A stretch of 64,000 nt of DNA from Exiguobacterium alkaliphilum 12/1 (GCF_000714435.1 NZ_JJMW01000069.1:62001-126000); one strand, 5' to 3'; counted from the stretch's first letter, positions 1-8,804 are shown. Notes: generated from the letters alone by a model not told the origin. A program made the numbers and translations.

Positions 1-2
1 TC

Positions 3-1145
3 GATCGTGAAGAGCTGGTCACGGCGACGATCAGTCAGCCTCGGTCGAAATCGAGCGACTTGCGACGCGTCAAACTGAAGCCGGTCTTGTTGAAAGAGAC
101 ATATCATATACAGTTTGAGTACCAATATGAGCGGGTGATGAAACATAAAAATTTACTGCGGGATGAAGCGATGCAAGAACTCGTTGCGCTGCTCGATTCG
201 TTCCGCCAAGGACAGTTCCAATTGAAGTCCTCTGATGTTCAATTCCAATTGTCTAAGAAGTTCAAAGTGACGTTCAAAGAGCGTCAGACGACGGCAAAAC
301 AAGTCCAGTTGACCCATAACCGCGAAAAACAGTACGTGTTGCCGTTACATGAGCCGGTACCTTTCCTCATCCGCCTCGGCGTGCAGTCAGAAGACGGGAA
401 CGTGAAACGACAAAAGTATGATAAGTTCAAGCAAATCAATCGTTTCCTCGAATTCATTGAGGACTCGATTAAACATTTGCCGACGGACCGGACGATTCGC
501 ATTCTCGATTTCGGCTCAGGCAAATCGTATTTGACGTTCGCCCTTTACCATTTCCTTCATGAAATGAAAGGGTATGACGTTCACATCACGGGCCTCGACT
601 TGAAGAAAGAAGTCATCGAGGAGTGTGCCGGGATTGCCCGTGATTTAGGATACGAGCGGCTCGAGTTCCTTGTCGGGGACATCAACGAATATGAGGGCGA
701 ATCCGCGGTCGACATGGTCGTGACGCTCCATGCTTGCGACGTCGCGACGGACATGGCGCTCGCACGGGCCGTCCGGTGGGGGGCGAAAGTCATCTTGAGC
801 GTCCCGTGCTGCCAGAAAGAGTTGAACCGTCAGCTCGATGCAAAGCCGTTAGACGTGATGCTTCAGCACGGGCTGATCAAAGAACGGTTCGCCTCACTCG
901 CGACCGACTCGATTCGCGCCGAGTTGCTCGGCTTTGTCGGGTATGAGGCACAGCTGCTCGAATTCATCGATATGGAACATACACCGAAGAATATCCTGAT
1001 TCGGGCATTTTTTACAAACCGGGAGGCGTCGGCAGAAGAGCGGGCCCGTTATATGGCGTTCAAATCGCTGCTCGGGGCTGACCCGTTCCTCGAACGAGAA
1101 TTGAGCGATAGACTTGTTTTCCCGGCCAAAGAAGACGTAAAATGA
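3..1145 (+). CDS. class I SAM-dependent methyltransferase, 5'-partial
   Basis: The reading frame is open from the first complete codon of the window, so the true start lies upstream. An in-frame TTG at 60 has no ribosome binding site and is probably not the start. The middle of the protein has a Rossmann methyltransferase core: motif [17 protein letters not shown], an acidic end of strand 2 (GLDLKKEVI), then [11 protein letters not shown] and SVPCCQKE. This layout fits the Methyltransf_32 family, which includes proteins proposed to act on RNA or small molecules. The substrate cannot be read from the sequence. The next gene follows after about 30 bp, so the two may be co-transcribed. Confidence 0.8.
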   Translation, partial: DREELVTATISQPRSKSSDLRRVKLKPVLLKETYHIQFEYQYERVMKHKNLLRDEAMQELVALLDSFRQGQFQLKSSDVQFQLSKKFKVTFKERQTTAKQVQLTHNREKQYVLPLHEPVPFLIRLGVQSEDGNVKRQKYDKFKQINRFLEFIEDSIKHLPTDRTIRILDFGSGKSYLTFALYHFLHEMKGYDVHITGLDLKKEVIEECAGIARDLGYERLEFLVGDINEYEGESAVDMVVTLHACDVATDMALARAVRWGAKVILSVPCCQKELNRQLDAKPLDVMLQHGLIKERFASLATDSIRAELLGFVGYEAQLLEFIDMEHTPKNILIRAFFTNREASAEERARYMAFKSLLGADPFLERELSDRLVFPAKEDVK

Positions 1146-1176
1146 GAAAGAACAGATGTCAGAAAGGGGAAACGAT

Positions 1177-1605
1177 ATGGATTTTCAATTATACTTCCAA
1201 GATGTAGTCGAACAGGCACGAAATGAGGTTCGCACCGCAGGATATACAGAATTAACGACACCAGAGGAAGTCGATGCCGCCCTCAAAAAAGAAGGGAAGA
1301 CGCTCGTCCTCGTCAACTCGGTATGTGGTTGTGCCGGTGGGATTGCCCGTCCGGCGGCGGCTTATGTCAACAAGATGGAAGGGACGAAACCGGATCACTT
1401 CGTGACCGTCTTTGCTGGTCAAGACCGTGAAGCGACGGATCGGGCTCGCGAGTATTTTGAAGGATATGCTCCGTCATCACCTTCAATCGCGTTGCTTGAG
1501 GACGGCAACATCGTCACGATGGTCGAACGCAGCACGATCGAGTCGTCGACAGCGGAAGAACTCGTCGACCAACTTCAAACGTTGTTCGATATTTATTACG
1601 CATAA
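1177..1605 (+). CDS. brxB: bacilliredoxin, BrxB/YqiW type
   Basis: This is a small cytosolic protein of the YphP/YqiW family (about 142 residues, the family length). The family removes bacillithiol from S-bacillithiolated proteins. The signature is [13 protein letters not shown], with the CxC redox pair followed by [10 protein letters not shown], which resembles YqiW (BrxB) more than YphP (BrxA). I chose the ATG preceded by GAAAGGGG rather than an upstream in-frame ATG at 1156. In B. subtilis yqiW lies directly before the yqiXYZ arginine transporter genes. The same order is seen here with one small gene inserted, which supports the BrxB assignment. Confidence 0.9.
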   Translation: MDFQLYFQDVVEQARNEVRTAGYTELTTPEEVDAALKKEGKTLVLVNSVCGCAGGIARPAAAYVNKMEGTKPDHFVTVFAGQDREATDRAREYFEGYAPSSPSIALLEDGNIVTMVERSTIESSTAEELVDQLQTLFDIYYA

Positions 1606-1610
1606 CGGAC

Positions 1611-1640
1611 AAGCGCAGAGGCACCGCCTTTGCGCTTTTC
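1611..1640 (+). terminator. probable intrinsic terminator after brxB
   Basis: AAGCGCA pairs with TGCGCTT, with an inner AGGC/GCCT stem, and TTTTC follows. The U-tract is short, so termination may be partial. Confidence 0.55.
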
Positions 1641-1661
1641 GCTAAGAAAGGAACCGATTCG

Positions 1662-2003
1662 ATGGAACCAGTCGTTAAGATTATGAGCGAAGCCGAGTAT
1701 ACGATTGCGTTATCACGCGGTGAAATCAATGAACCGATGCTTCAATCGGAAGGATATGTCCGCTGTTGTACCCCGCAGCAGATCGGGCAATATGTGCGCC
1801 GTTATTACCCGAATGAGCGGGTCGTCCTCGTCTCGTTCCATGTCGGGCGTTTGGGGAGCTTGTTGCATTACGAGATGGATGAAGACGGCGAACGCTATCC
1901 GCACGTCTACAGTGCGATTCCAATCACCTCGGTCAAACGCGTCCAACCGTATGGCTCGCGAGACAACGGTACGGTCACTTATTTTGCTTACGAGCGAATG
2001 TGA
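1662..2003 (+). CDS. DUF952-like protein
   Basis: A 113-residue soluble protein of unknown biochemical role. The pattern resembles DUF952: an early 'EGYVRCCTPQQIGQYVRRYY' block, then VVLVSFHVGRLGSLLHYE and a late 'RYPHVYSAIPITSV' block, equivalent to the family's conserved 'EGFIHCS' and 'FPHIYG' elements. The start ATG follows AAAGGA at good spacing. The last 30 bases of the gene form one arm of its own transcription terminator. It sits between brxB and the arginine transporter, where B. subtilis has no gene, so it is a lineage insertion. No function is inferred. Confidence 0.7.
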   Translation: MEPVVKIMSEAEYTIALSRGEINEPMLQSEGYVRCCTPQQIGQYVRRYYPNERVVLVSFHVGRLGSLLHYEMDEDGERYPHVYSAIPITSVKRVQPYGSRDNGTVTYFAYERM

Positions 2004-2015
2004 CCGTATTTTTTT
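1971..2015 (+). terminator. intrinsic terminator overlapping the DUF952 gene end
   Basis: ACGGTCAC (inside the coding region) pairs with GTGACCGT just after the stop codon, followed by ATTTTTTT. Confidence 0.75.
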
Positions 2016-2036
2016 GTCGTTTATGCATGAATATGC

Positions 2037-2065
2037 TTTACAAGTTATAATTATGTGTATATAGT
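2037..2065 (+). promoter_or_regulatory. candidate sigma-A promoter of artPQR
   Basis: TTTACA and TATAGT are separated by 17 bp, about 120 bp before artP. A second TATAAT lies inside the spacer (2046-2051) but lacks a good -35. The long leader is AT-rich with no recognised riboswitch. Confidence 0.45.
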
Positions 2066-2185
2066 GGTTGAAGGACAAGTCAGACATATGAAGAGTCAAA
2101 GAACGATTGAGTCATATTCACATATATGTCATAATTTTGTTAATGTTCTGATTATTTCATCTCAATGGAGAAGGGAACGATGATC

Positions 2186-2974
2186 ATGAAAAAAGGTTTT
2201 CTAGCATTATGTATCGCAAGCCTCGCGGCTTTCTCGGTCGCCTGTGGCGCCGACGTCAACGAGGGAGGCTCTTCTTCTGGAGGCGACGAGGATAAAGTGC
2301 TCGTCATGGGTACGAGCGCAGACTACTTCCCGTACGAGTTCGTCGACACGGCGAACGGGGACGAGATTGTCGGATTCGATATCGACATCGCCAAACAAGT
2401 CGCTGAAAACATGGGGTATGAACTAAAGATTGAAGATATGGACTTCGGCAGCCTCCTCGGAGCGCTCAACGCCGGTCGTGTCGACTTCGTCATGGCGGGG
2501 ATGACACCGACGGAAGAGCGGAAAGAGAACGCGGACTTCTCAGACATTTACTTCACAGCGAAGAACTTGATCTTGTCAAAAGGAGATGCCATTCAGTCGC
2601 TTGAAGACTTAGACGGCAAACAAGTCGGCGTCCAGCTCGGGTCGATTCAAGAAGGCATCGCCAAAGACCAAATCCCGGGGGCGGAAATCGTCTCGTTGAA
2701 CAAGATCCCGGAAATCATTCAAGAAATCAAGACGGGCCGCATCGATGCGATGGTCATCGAGGACACGGTCGCGAAGAAATACTTAGATCAAGACAGCGAA
2801 CTGTCGACGTTTGAAATCGTTGACGAAGAAGAAGCGGGATCGGCCGCGGCTTTCCGCAAAGACGATGAACTGCGCAATCAGTTCAATGAAGAGTTGAATA
2901 AGTTGATTGAGAGCGGAGAAATCGAGAAGTTGGCTCAAAAATGGTTTGAAGAAGAAGCCGCACCAGCGGAATAA
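2186..2974 (+). CDS. artP: amino-acid ABC transporter substrate-binding lipoprotein (arginine type)
   Basis: This is the extracellular receptor of an amino-acid importer. An N-terminal lipobox (FSVACG, Cys about residue 20) predicts a membrane-anchored lipoprotein. A low-complexity linker follows, then a family 3 periplasmic-binding fold: VMGTSADYFPYEF, GFDIDIAKQVAE, MDFGSLLGALNAGRVDFV, GMTPTEERKENADFSD and VGVQLGSIQEG. These match B. subtilis YqiX/ArtP closely. I start at the ATG giving MKKGFLALC, about nine bases after GGAGAAGGGA, in preference to ATGs at 2165 and 2180. It is followed by a terminator hairpin before the permease gene. Arginine specificity is inferred from synteny and similarity. 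Confidence 0.88.
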   Translation: MKKGFLALCIASLAAFSVACGADVNEGGSSSGGDEDKVLVMGTSADYFPYEFVDTANGDEIVGFDIDIAKQVAENMGYELKIEDMDFGSLLGALNAGRVDFVMAGMTPTEERKENADFSDIYFTAKNLILSKGDAIQSLEDLDGKQVGVQLGSIQEGIAKDQIPGAEIVSLNKIPEIIQEIKTGRIDAMVIEDTVAKKYLDQDSELSTFEIVDEEEAGSAAAFRKDDELRNQFNEELNKLIESGEIEKLAQKWFEEEAAPAE

Positions 2975-2984
2975 TTCATGTACG

Positions 2985-3015
2985 AGGCTGACTGGAATAT
3001 CGGTCAGCCTTTTTT
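2985..3015 (+). terminator. intercistronic terminator/attenuator between artP and artQ
   Basis: A perfect 8-bp stem (AGGCTGAC/GTCAGCCT) with a 10-base loop is followed by six T residues. The permease ribosome binding site AGGAGG starts immediately after. Confidence 0.75.
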
Positions 3016-3029
3016 AGGAGGAACTCACA

Positions 3030-3689
3030 ATGGATTTTAGTCGGATTTATGATTCAATCCCTTACATTTTAGAAGGGATTCCGGTCATGTTCCAAGTCGT
3101 GCTCGTCTCGGCACTGTTCGGAATCACACTCGGGATCGTGATCGCTACGTTTAAGATTATCCCGAACCGGTTCGTCAATTTCATCGGACATGCGTATACG
3201 GCCGTGTTCCGTGGGACGCCACTCATTTTACAACTGGCGATCATCCACTTCGGTCTCCCGCAGTTGACAGGCTTCATCACGACACCGTATCAATCGGCCG
3301 TCATCGCCTTCTCGCTCAACTCGGCGGCCTATATCTCGGAGATTATCCGAGCCGGGATTCAAGCCGTCGATAAAGGGCAATGGGAAGCGTCTGACGCACT
3401 CGGCGTACCTTATGTCAAACAGCTTCGGTCAATCATTTTGCCGCAGGCGTTCAAGAATATCCTACCGGCGCTCGTCAATGAGATGATTACACTCACAAAA
3501 GAATCGGCGCTCGTCTCGACAGTCGGAGTGCTCGACATCATGCGTCGCGCCCAAATCGTCGGTGGGCAAAAGGCGATCTACTTCGAACCGCTTCTGTTCG
3601 CTGGTGTGATATACTTTACGATAGTGATGGTGTTGACGTATCTCGGTCAGCGCCTTGAAAAACGGCTTAGAAAGAGTGATGGCAGATGA
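3030..3689 (+). CDS. artQ: amino-acid ABC transporter permease
   Basis: A 219-residue HisM/GlnP-type inner-membrane permease with about five hydrophobic segments. It carries the conserved leader [16 protein letters not shown] region ([14 protein letters not shown]), [10 protein letters not shown], and the cytoplasmic EAA loop [20 protein letters not shown], which docks on the ATPase. It corresponds to YqiY/ArtQ. AGGAGGAACTCACA gives a strong ribosome binding site. Its stop overlaps the start of the ATPase gene by 4 bp, indicating translational coupling. It lies downstream of a terminator, so it is probably made at lower levels than the binding protein. Confidence 0.9.
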   Translation: MDFSRIYDSIPYILEGIPVMFQVVLVSALFGITLGIVIATFKIIPNRFVNFIGHAYTAVFRGTPLILQLAIIHFGLPQLTGFITTPYQSAVIAFSLNSAAYISEIIRAGIQAVDKGQWEASDALGVPYVKQLRSIILPQAFKNILPALVNEMITLTKESALVSTVGVLDIMRRAQIVGGQKAIYFEPLLFAGVIYFTIVMVLTYLGQRLEKRLRKSDGR

Positions 3690-4408
3690 TTCAAGTTAAC
3701 GATTTATACAAACAGTTTGGTGAGTTAGAAGTATTGAAAGGCATCACGACGACGATTGAGCGTGGCGAGGTCGTCGCCGTCATCGGCCCTTCCGGTTCAG
3801 GGAAGTCGACGTTCCTTCGTTGCCTCAACATGTTAGAGGTCCCGACGTCCGGGACGGTCGTTGTCGATGGGTTCGAATTGACGAAAAAGGGTGCCAACGT
3901 CGCCAAGGCGCGCCAAAACATCGGGATGGTGTTCCAACAGTTCAACTTGTTCCCGCACATGAACGTGCTCGACAACTTGACGTATGCGCCAATCAACGTG
4001 TTGAAGGTGAGCAAGGCCGAGGCGGTCGAACGGGCGAAGAAGTTGCTCGAGCGGGTCGGTTTATCTGAAAAAATAAACGCTTATCCGAGCCAACTGTCCG
4101 GTGGTCAAAAACAACGGGTCGCCATCGCCCGTGCACTCGCGATGGAACCGAACGTCATGTTGTTCGATGAGCCGACGTCTGCGCTTGACCCAGAGATGGT
4201 CAACGAAGTACTCGACGTCATGAAAGGACTCGCCGAGACGGGAATGACGATGGTCGTCGTCACACACGAGATGGGCTTCGCACGTGAAGTCGCGGACCGT
4301 GTCCTCTTCCTCGATGAAGGGATTTTGATGGAGGAAGGTAAACCCGCGGACCTGCTCCTCAACCCGCAGACCGACCGGGCGAAGCGTTTCTTAGAGAAAG
4401 TCTTGTAA
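3686..4408 (+). CDS. artR: amino-acid ABC transporter ATP-binding protein
   Basis: A 240-residue ABC ATPase of the polar amino-acid uptake class. Walker A is [10 protein letters not shown]-loop [12 protein letters not shown], signature [15 protein letters not shown], Walker [15 protein letters not shown] and H-loop [10 protein letters not shown]. All motifs are intact. It matches YqiZ/ArtR by context and family. It overlaps the permease gene and ends the transporter operon; the following gene starts about 40 bp later with its own ribosome binding site. Confidence 0.92.
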   Translation: MIQVNDLYKQFGELEVLKGITTTIERGEVVAVIGPSGSGKSTFLRCLNMLEVPTSGTVVVDGFELTKKGANVAKARQNIGMVFQQFNLFPHMNVLDNLTYAPINVLKVSKAEAVERAKKLLERVGLSEKINAYPSQLSGGQKQRVAIARALAMEPNVMLFDEPTSALDPEMVNEVLDVMKGLAETGMTMVVVTHEMGFAREVADRVLFLDEGILMEEGKPADLLLNPQTDRAKRFLEKVL

Positions 4409-4449
4409 GTGAACCGTTCCAGCTGACACCAGTTAAGGGAGGAATCATG

Positions 4450-5124
4450 ATGAAGATTACGTACTATGGCCATGCAACTGTGTTATTCGATATGGATGGG
4501 GTGAATGTCCTCATCGACCCGTTCTTGACGAGCAACCCGCACACGGACGTCGATCCAGCGACCGTACCGGCTGACTATATCTTGCTCACCCACGCCCATT
4601 TCGATCACATCGAGGACGTGGAATTGATTGCAAACAAGACCGGGGCGACAATCGTCGCGACCCACGAGCTCGCCACGTATTATGAGAAGAAAGGCTTCTC
4701 GGTCCACGGGATGAACATCGGCGGTGGCAACGCCTTTCCGTTCGGCCGTGTGACGATGACGCAAGCGTTTCACAGCTCCAGCCTCGACATGGGCGACACC
4801 CCGGTTTACATGGGCATGCCAGGGGGCTTCATCATCGAGACGAACAGCTTGACCGTCTATCATGCAGGTGACACGGCCCTGTTCTCCGACATGAAGCTGT
4901 ACGGGGAGCGGTTTGAAATCGATGTCGCCTTCCTCCCGATCGGGGACAACTTCACGATGGGACCGACGGACGCGCTCGACGCGGCGCATTGGCTACAAGC
5001 CAAACGGGTCGTCCCGATTCATTTCGACACGTTCCCGCCAATCAAACAAGATGCCCGGGCATTCTGTGACCAGTTGCATCAACGCGGTCTCTTGATTGAA
5101 CCGAACGCGACGATTGAGATTTGA
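4450..5124 (+). CDS. UPF0173 metal-dependent hydrolase (MBL fold)
   Basis: A 224-residue metallo-beta-lactamase-fold protein of the YtkL/UPF0173 group. It starts [14 protein letters not shown] and has the metal ligands [22 protein letters not shown] and [10 protein letters not shown], so both metal sites look intact. The family's substrate is not established. Two consecutive ATGs are possible; the second is better spaced from GGGAGG. Its stop shares one base with the next gene's ATG, implying a two-gene unit with the HD protein. Confidence 0.85.
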   Translation: MKITYYGHATVLFDMDGVNVLIDPFLTSNPHTDVDPATVPADYILLTHAHFDHIEDVELIANKTGATIVATHELATYYEKKGFSVHGMNIGGGNAFPFGRVTMTQAFHSSSLDMGDTPVYMGMPGGFIIETNSLTVYHAGDTALFSDMKLYGERFEIDVAFLPIGDNFTMGPTDALDAAHWLQAKRVVPIHFDTFPPIKQDARAFCDQLHQRGLLIEPNATIEI

Positions 5125-5705
5125 TGCAATCGAACGAGGTGATTGACGCGACGGAACGCTTCGTCGCGGAACTTCATGGAAACGACCATACCGGACACGA
5201 CGTCGCCCACCTCGAACGGGTGAGGCGACTGGCCGAAGTGCTCTCTGACGGACTAGCGGTCAACCGACTCGTCGTGACGCTTGCGGCTCTCTTGCATGAC
5301 GTCGAAGACCGTAAGCTCGGTCGGGAAGCGGGACTCGTGAAGCGTCATCTGGATTCACTCGACGTGTCAGACGCGTTGCGCCGACACGTCTTGGATGTCA
5401 TTTCGGAGACGTCATACTCAAAAGGTTCGGCGCCGTCCTCGCTGGAAGCGGCAATCATCCAAGACGCCGATCGGCTCGATGCGATGGGGGCGATCGGCAT
5501 CGCCCGGACGTTTCAATACGCCGGTGCGAGCGGCACCGCGTTATATGGAGAATCGAGCGCAATCTCACATTTTCATGAGAAATTGCTTCGGCTTCTTGAC
5601 GGCATGCATACGGAGGAAGCGAAACGAATCGCGCGTGCACGCCATACGTTCCTCCTGACATTTTTGGAACGGTTCGAGGCGGAATGGAACGGAAGCGACA
5701 TATGA
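5124..5705 (+). CDS. HD-domain phosphohydrolase (YedJ/YpgQ type)
   Basis: A 193-residue HD-superfamily protein. The metal-binding pattern is visible: TGHDVAHLERV, then AALLHDVEDRKLG and IIQDADRLDAMGAIGIARTF. The last block is typical of the YedJ/YpgQ group, some members of which hydrolyse nucleotides. Substrate here is unknown. The ATG overlaps the preceding stop (TGATG arrangement), so it is translationally coupled to the UPF0173 gene. Its stop lies at the edge of a long palindromic terminator shared with convergent fadH. Confidence 0.8.
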   Translation: MQSNEVIDATERFVAELHGNDHTGHDVAHLERVRRLAEVLSDGLAVNRLVVTLAALLHDVEDRKLGREAGLVKRHLDSLDVSDALRRHVLDVISETSYSKGSAPSSLEAAIIQDADRLDAMGAIGIARTFQYAGASGTALYGESSAISHFHEKLLRLLDGMHTEEAKRIARARHTFLLTFLERFEAEWNGSDI

Positions 5706-5732
5706 AATGGCCGAGGAGCTCCTCGGCCATTT
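5705..5732. terminator. bidirectional terminator, perfect 28-bp palindrome
   Basis: AAATGGCCGAGGAG is followed directly by its exact reverse complement, between the convergent HD-domain gene and fadH. A/T-rich bases flank both sides. Confidence 0.75.
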
Positions 5733-5736
5733 ATTG

Positions 5737-6501
5737 TTAGAATGGATGTTTATTGAGCCAGTGACCGCCATCGAGCGAGATGCATTCCCCGTTCAAATAA
5801 CGCATCTCATCCGACGTCATCCAAAACGCCAAGTCGGCAATCTCTTCAGGTGTGCCGAAGCGGCCGAGCGGGACGTTCCGTCGGATGCGTTCCACTTCCT
5901 TTACGTGGACCGCGAGTTTATCGGCGCCGCCCGTCCGTTCAATCGGTCCCGGGCTAATCGCGTTAATGCGCGCGCCGAACTGATAGCCCCATTCCACCGC
6001 GAGCGTCCGCGTCAAATTGAGGACACCGGCTTTCGCGGCGGCGCTCGGTGCGACACCGGCCCCGGCCTGCCAGGCGTAGGAGGCGACCATGTTGATGATT
6101 GAGCCGTCGCGTATCTGTTCAACTTCCCAATGTTTTCCGAGCGCATGCGTGCAGTTGAACGTGCCGTTTAAGACGATGTCGATGACGCTCGTCCAACCGT
6201 TCGGCGTCAAGTCGAGCGTCGGACAAACGAAGTTACCGGCGGCGTTGTTCACGAGCGCATGCACCGGTCCGTAGGAGTCGATGATGCGTTCAAGTGCCTT
6301 CTTGCATCCATCATAGTCGCGGACGTCGTGCTGGACGGCCAACGCCTGTCCAGTGTCGATCGCGTTCAGCTCGGCCATCGCCTCATCGAGCCGTTCTGCG
6401 TTTCGGCCGCTGATGGCCACGTTCCAGCCTTCTTGTTTGAACTTGAGCGCCATCGCTTTCCCCATACCGGACGACCCACCTGTAATCCAAATCGTTTTCA
6501 T
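5737..6501 (-). CDS. fadH: 2,4-dienoyl-CoA reductase-like SDR (FadH/YkuF type)
   Basis: A 254-residue short-chain dehydrogenase. It has the NADP(H) motif TGGSSGMG, NNAAGNF, and GPIERTGGADK. The pattern VASYAWQAGAGVAPSAAAKA follows B. subtilis YkuF/FadH, the 2,4-dienoyl-CoA reductase for unsaturated fatty-acid beta-oxidation. In this subfamily the usual YxxxK catalytic Tyr is replaced by Ser (SAAAK), as seen here, so the assignment is specific. The start ATG is placed after AAAGGGGGAATATGT; a longer frame upstream has no ribosome binding site. A TetR-type palindrome lies 17 bp upstream of the start codon. Confidence 0.87.
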   Translation of the reverse strand: MKTIWITGGSSGMGKAMALKFKQEGWNVAISGRNAERLDEAMAELNAIDTGQALAVQHDVRDYDGCKKALERIIDSYGPVHALVNNAAGNFVCPTLDLTPNGWTSVIDIVLNGTFNCTHALGKHWEVEQIRDGSIINMVASYAWQAGAGVAPSAAAKAGVLNLTRTLAVEWGYQFGARINAISPGPIERTGGADKLAVHVKEVERIRRNVPLGRFGTPEEIADLAFWMTSDEMRYLNGECISLDGGHWLNKHPF

Positions 6502-6518
6502 ACATATTCCCCCTTTAA

Positions 6519-6538
6519 AAATGAATGGTCGTTCATTT
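6519..6538. promoter_or_regulatory. candidate TetR-family operator upstream of fadH
   Basis: AAATGAATGG/TCGTTCATTT forms a 20-bp inverted repeat with 8 of 10 pairs matching, between the fadH ribosome binding site and its upstream region. The half-site TGAATG recalls the FadR box of B. subtilis, but the spacing between half-sites is shorter, so the regulator is uncertain. Confidence 0.5.
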
Positions 6539-6573
6539 ATGTATTCTTGATGTGACGGGGAAATTCCTGCAAT

Positions 6574-6602
6574 GAAAAAAGTGATGGTGTGCACCATCAC
6601 TT
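6574..6602 (-). terminator. intrinsic terminator of the glucosaminidase gene
   Basis: On the minus strand AAGTGATGGTG pairs with CACCATCACTT and is followed by a run of T residues. The stop codon of the gene lies within the hairpin. Confidence 0.75.
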
Positions 6603-7667
6603 GATTCGTTCATAATATGCAGAGCCTAGGGCACGGTCGATCCGATACATCGTGCCGGCAACTTTCTCACCCCAGTACGGGTCTGAAGCGTAATAGATGT
6701 TGATGCCTGTTTGTTTGTTCCCTGGGTACGGGCCACGCGCATACGCCCCGGTCACATACTTCTCGGCGAACAATCGTGACGCCGCATCGATGCTCGCCTC
6801 GACGGTCTCGAACGCCGCCGCGTTCCCGCTCGGGTCGTCATCGGTCGCCTTGAAGCCGAACAAGTTGTTCTTGTCTCGGGCGATGGCCGACGTGCCGTAA
6901 CTCGACTCGTGCCCGGCAACGGCGAGGAGGAACACGGCGTTGATGCCATGTTTCGCTTCTGCGTCCTTGAAGGCGGCACCTTTTCCTTTGAGCGGAGAGT
7001 CAGCGAGCGTCTCGAGAAAACGGTCTAGTTCAGCCGCTCCGTATGGGGCAGGTGTCTCGATTGAGGCGAATTGATAGGGCGAGGCAAACACGTCGCGAAC
7101 GTTCTCCGTATAATAGCGATCCGGCGCCGCCCCGCCGGCCGGTCCGACGAGAAACGTGCCGGCCAAAAAGTCGTTCGCCTCGACGGTGTGATACACGTCG
7201 CCGTCACGGACTTCATAGAATCCGCGTCGCTCGACGAGTGCGTCCGGATAGAGCGTCATGTTCGCGAGCGGCACATACACGTCCGCGCCTGAGATGCGCA
7301 CCTTCAAATGGTCGTTCCCACGCTCAAGCAATCGCAATCGAGTACCTCCGGCCACGTACGACTGCCGCTCGGACAAGGCGGCGTCTTTAAAGAGGTAAGT
7401 GACCTCGTCCGTCGGCGTCACGGCGATACCGGAGCCGGTGAAGTCGATGACGTCACCATCGGGTCCGACGAGGGCGCGCTGTTCGCCTTGTTCCATATAG
7501 GCTCTTGCCTCATCGAGCGACTCGAACTGACGCGTCTCGGTCGTGCCGTCGACGTACGTCTTGACCGTATACGTGCCGACGGAGCGTCCCTCGAGCCAAA
7601 GAAACCCAATGACGGCGATACCGAGGATGACGAGGGAAGGGAGGATTTTTTTCTGTTTTGTCTTCAT
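6597..7667 (-). CDS. membrane-anchored N-acetylglucosaminidase
   Basis: A 356-residue cell-wall hydrolase. A short basic N-terminus precedes one hydrophobic segment (about residues 8-25), suggesting an uncleaved anchor or signal peptide. The central region has an SH3-like character (RLRLLERGNDHLKVRISGADVYV...). The C-terminal 150 residues are a glucosaminidase domain: FLLAVAGHESSYGTS with the probable catalytic Glu, then DKNNLFGFKATDDDP, ATYARGPYPG-like GAYARGPYPGNKQ and DPYWGEKVA. It would cleave GlcNAc-MurNAc bonds in peptidoglycan. It is monocistronic between two terminated units. Confidence 0.85.
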   Translation of the reverse strand: MKTKQKKILPSLVILGIAVIGFLWLEGRSVGTYTVKTYVDGTTETRQFESLDEARAYMEQGEQRALVGPDGDVIDFTGSGIAVTPTDEVTYLFKDAALSERQSYVAGGTRLRLLERGNDHLKVRISGADVYVPLANMTLYPDALVERRGFYEVRDGDVYHTVEANDFLAGTFLVGPAGGAAPDRYYTENVRDVFASPYQFASIETPAPYGAAELDRFLETLADSPLKGKGAAFKDAEAKHGINAVFLLAVAGHESSYGTSAIARDKNNLFGFKATDDDPSGNAAAFETVEASIDAASRLFAEKYVTGAYARGPYPGNKQTGINIYYASDPYWGEKVAGTMYRIDRALGSAYYERIK

Positions 7668-7745
7668 GTTCCATCACTTCCAAACATAAGGATTGCCAAA
7701 CACGCGAAACTAGTGAACAATTTTGTATGAGAAAGGGGGGGTTCG

Positions 7746-8744
7746 ATGAAAATCGGGTCACGTACGCTGAAGACGGCCGTCGCCGCCGGGATCGCGATGC
7801 TCATCGCTGAGACGATTCATTTGGATTACTATGTGTTCGCAGCCATCATCGCCATTCTCAGTATTCAAGAGACGAGGAAGAAATCCTTCCGTGCCTCGTA
7901 TGAACGGGTCATGGCGAGTTTGATCGCCATCGGCATGGGTGCGCTCATGTTCACGCTCCTCGGCTACTCACCGGCCACGCTTACGTTATATTTTGTCATG
8001 TTTATCCCGCTCGTACAACAGCTCAAACTGCAGGACGGGATGATCACGAGTGTCGTCATCTTGACGCATCTGTATACAGAAGGTCGATTCACGATCGAGT
8101 TGTTCATGAACGAATTACTGTTGATTGCGATCGGTGTCGGTGTCGGGCTCATCGTCAACATGTACATGCCGGCACTCGACCGGGAGATTGAACGCATTAA
8201 AGACAATATCGACCGGGCGCTCGCCGTGTATTTTTATGACATCGCGGCTTGTGTCGAGACAGGTATCTATAACGACCACGCCATGATGCTCTTGAAGACG
8301 CGCGATTATTTGAAGCAAGGAAAAGACCTCGCGCTTCGCCGGATGGGGAATTCGATCGGGAAACGGAACGAGGATATGGATTACCTCTACTTCCGGATGC
8401 GCGAGCGCCAGTATGACATCTTGAAACGAATCGTCGACAACGCCCGTGAGATCACGCTCGTCGTCGATGAGGCAAAACCGGTCGCGACGTTCCTCCGCCT
8501 TGTCGGGGACAATGTGAATGAGCGGGCCGACGCGTCGGCGTTCCTCCGTGAGCTCGATGCGACGATCGACCACTACCGAAAAAACGTACCCCTCCCCACG
8601 TCACGTGAGGAATTCGAGGTACGTTCGTCGCTGCTCAATATCTTGTCGGATGTGAAGAGCTACTTGATTTTAAAAGAGCGCTACATTCTGCTGTTAAAAG
8701 AACATGGCCATGCTCGAGAGCACCGTGCTGAGCAAAAAGATTGA
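7746..8744 (+). CDS. aromatic acid exporter (ArAE) family membrane protein, YqjA-like
   Basis: A 332-residue protein with about four to five N-terminal transmembrane helices and a hydrophilic C-terminal half. It begins SRTLKTAVAAGIAMLIAE and contains SIQETRKKSFRASYERV, typical of the ArAE_1 (DUF939) group with its cytoplasmic C-terminal domain. The likely role is efflux, substrate unknown. AAAGGGGGGG precedes the ATG. Gene order artPQR-yqjA matches B. subtilis although fadH, the hydrolase and two enzymes intervene. Its 3' end overlaps an antisense small-protein gene by 51 bp. Confidence 0.8.
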   Translation: MKIGSRTLKTAVAAGIAMLIAETIHLDYYVFAAIIAILSIQETRKKSFRASYERVMASLIAIGMGALMFTLLGYSPATLTLYFVMFIPLVQQLKLQDGMITSVVILTHLYTEGRFTIELFMNELLLIAIGVGVGLIVNMYMPALDREIERIKDNIDRALAVYFYDIAACVETGIYNDHAMMLLKTRDYLKQGKDLALRRMGNSIGKRNEDMDYLYFRMRERQYDILKRIVDNAREITLVVDEAKPVATFLRLVGDNVNERADASAFLRELDATIDHYRKNVPLPTSREEFEVRSSLLNILSDVKSYLILKERYILLLKEHGHAREHRAEQKD

Positions 8745-8804
8745 TACGATGACGACAACGCCGATTTGAATGATGCGCTGTCGTTTCTTTTGTTTATTTT
8801 TCAT
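8694..8804 (-). CDS. Prli42-like stressosome-associated membrane peptide
   Basis: A 36-codon gene on the minus strand: it starts MKNKQKKRQRIIQ and ends VVIVSIFLLSTVLSSMAMFF. It thus has a lysine/arginine-rich N-terminus and a single C-terminal membrane helix, the layout of Prli42, the conserved Firmicutes miniprotein that tethers the stressosome to the membrane in Listeria. A consensus GGAGG lies 8-9 bases before the ATG. The gene overlaps the end of the convergent ArAE exporter gene, and lies upstream of and divergent from the peptidase gene. Assignment rests on length, charge pattern and topology; a homology search is needed to confirm it. Confidence 0.75.
   Translation of the reverse strand: MKNKQKKRQRIIQIGVVVIVSIFLLSTVLSSMAMFF

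Noticed and set aside
2066..2185. Riboswitch upstream of artP
   Set aside because: The leader is AT-rich with small inverted repeats, but I can see no core of a known class (lysine, SAM, T-box).
6519..6538. Calling the fadH palindrome a FadR box outright
   Set aside because: Half-sites are similar but the spacing (two bases between TGAATG and CGTTCA) is shorter than in the B. subtilis consensus, so only a TetR-type operator is claimed.
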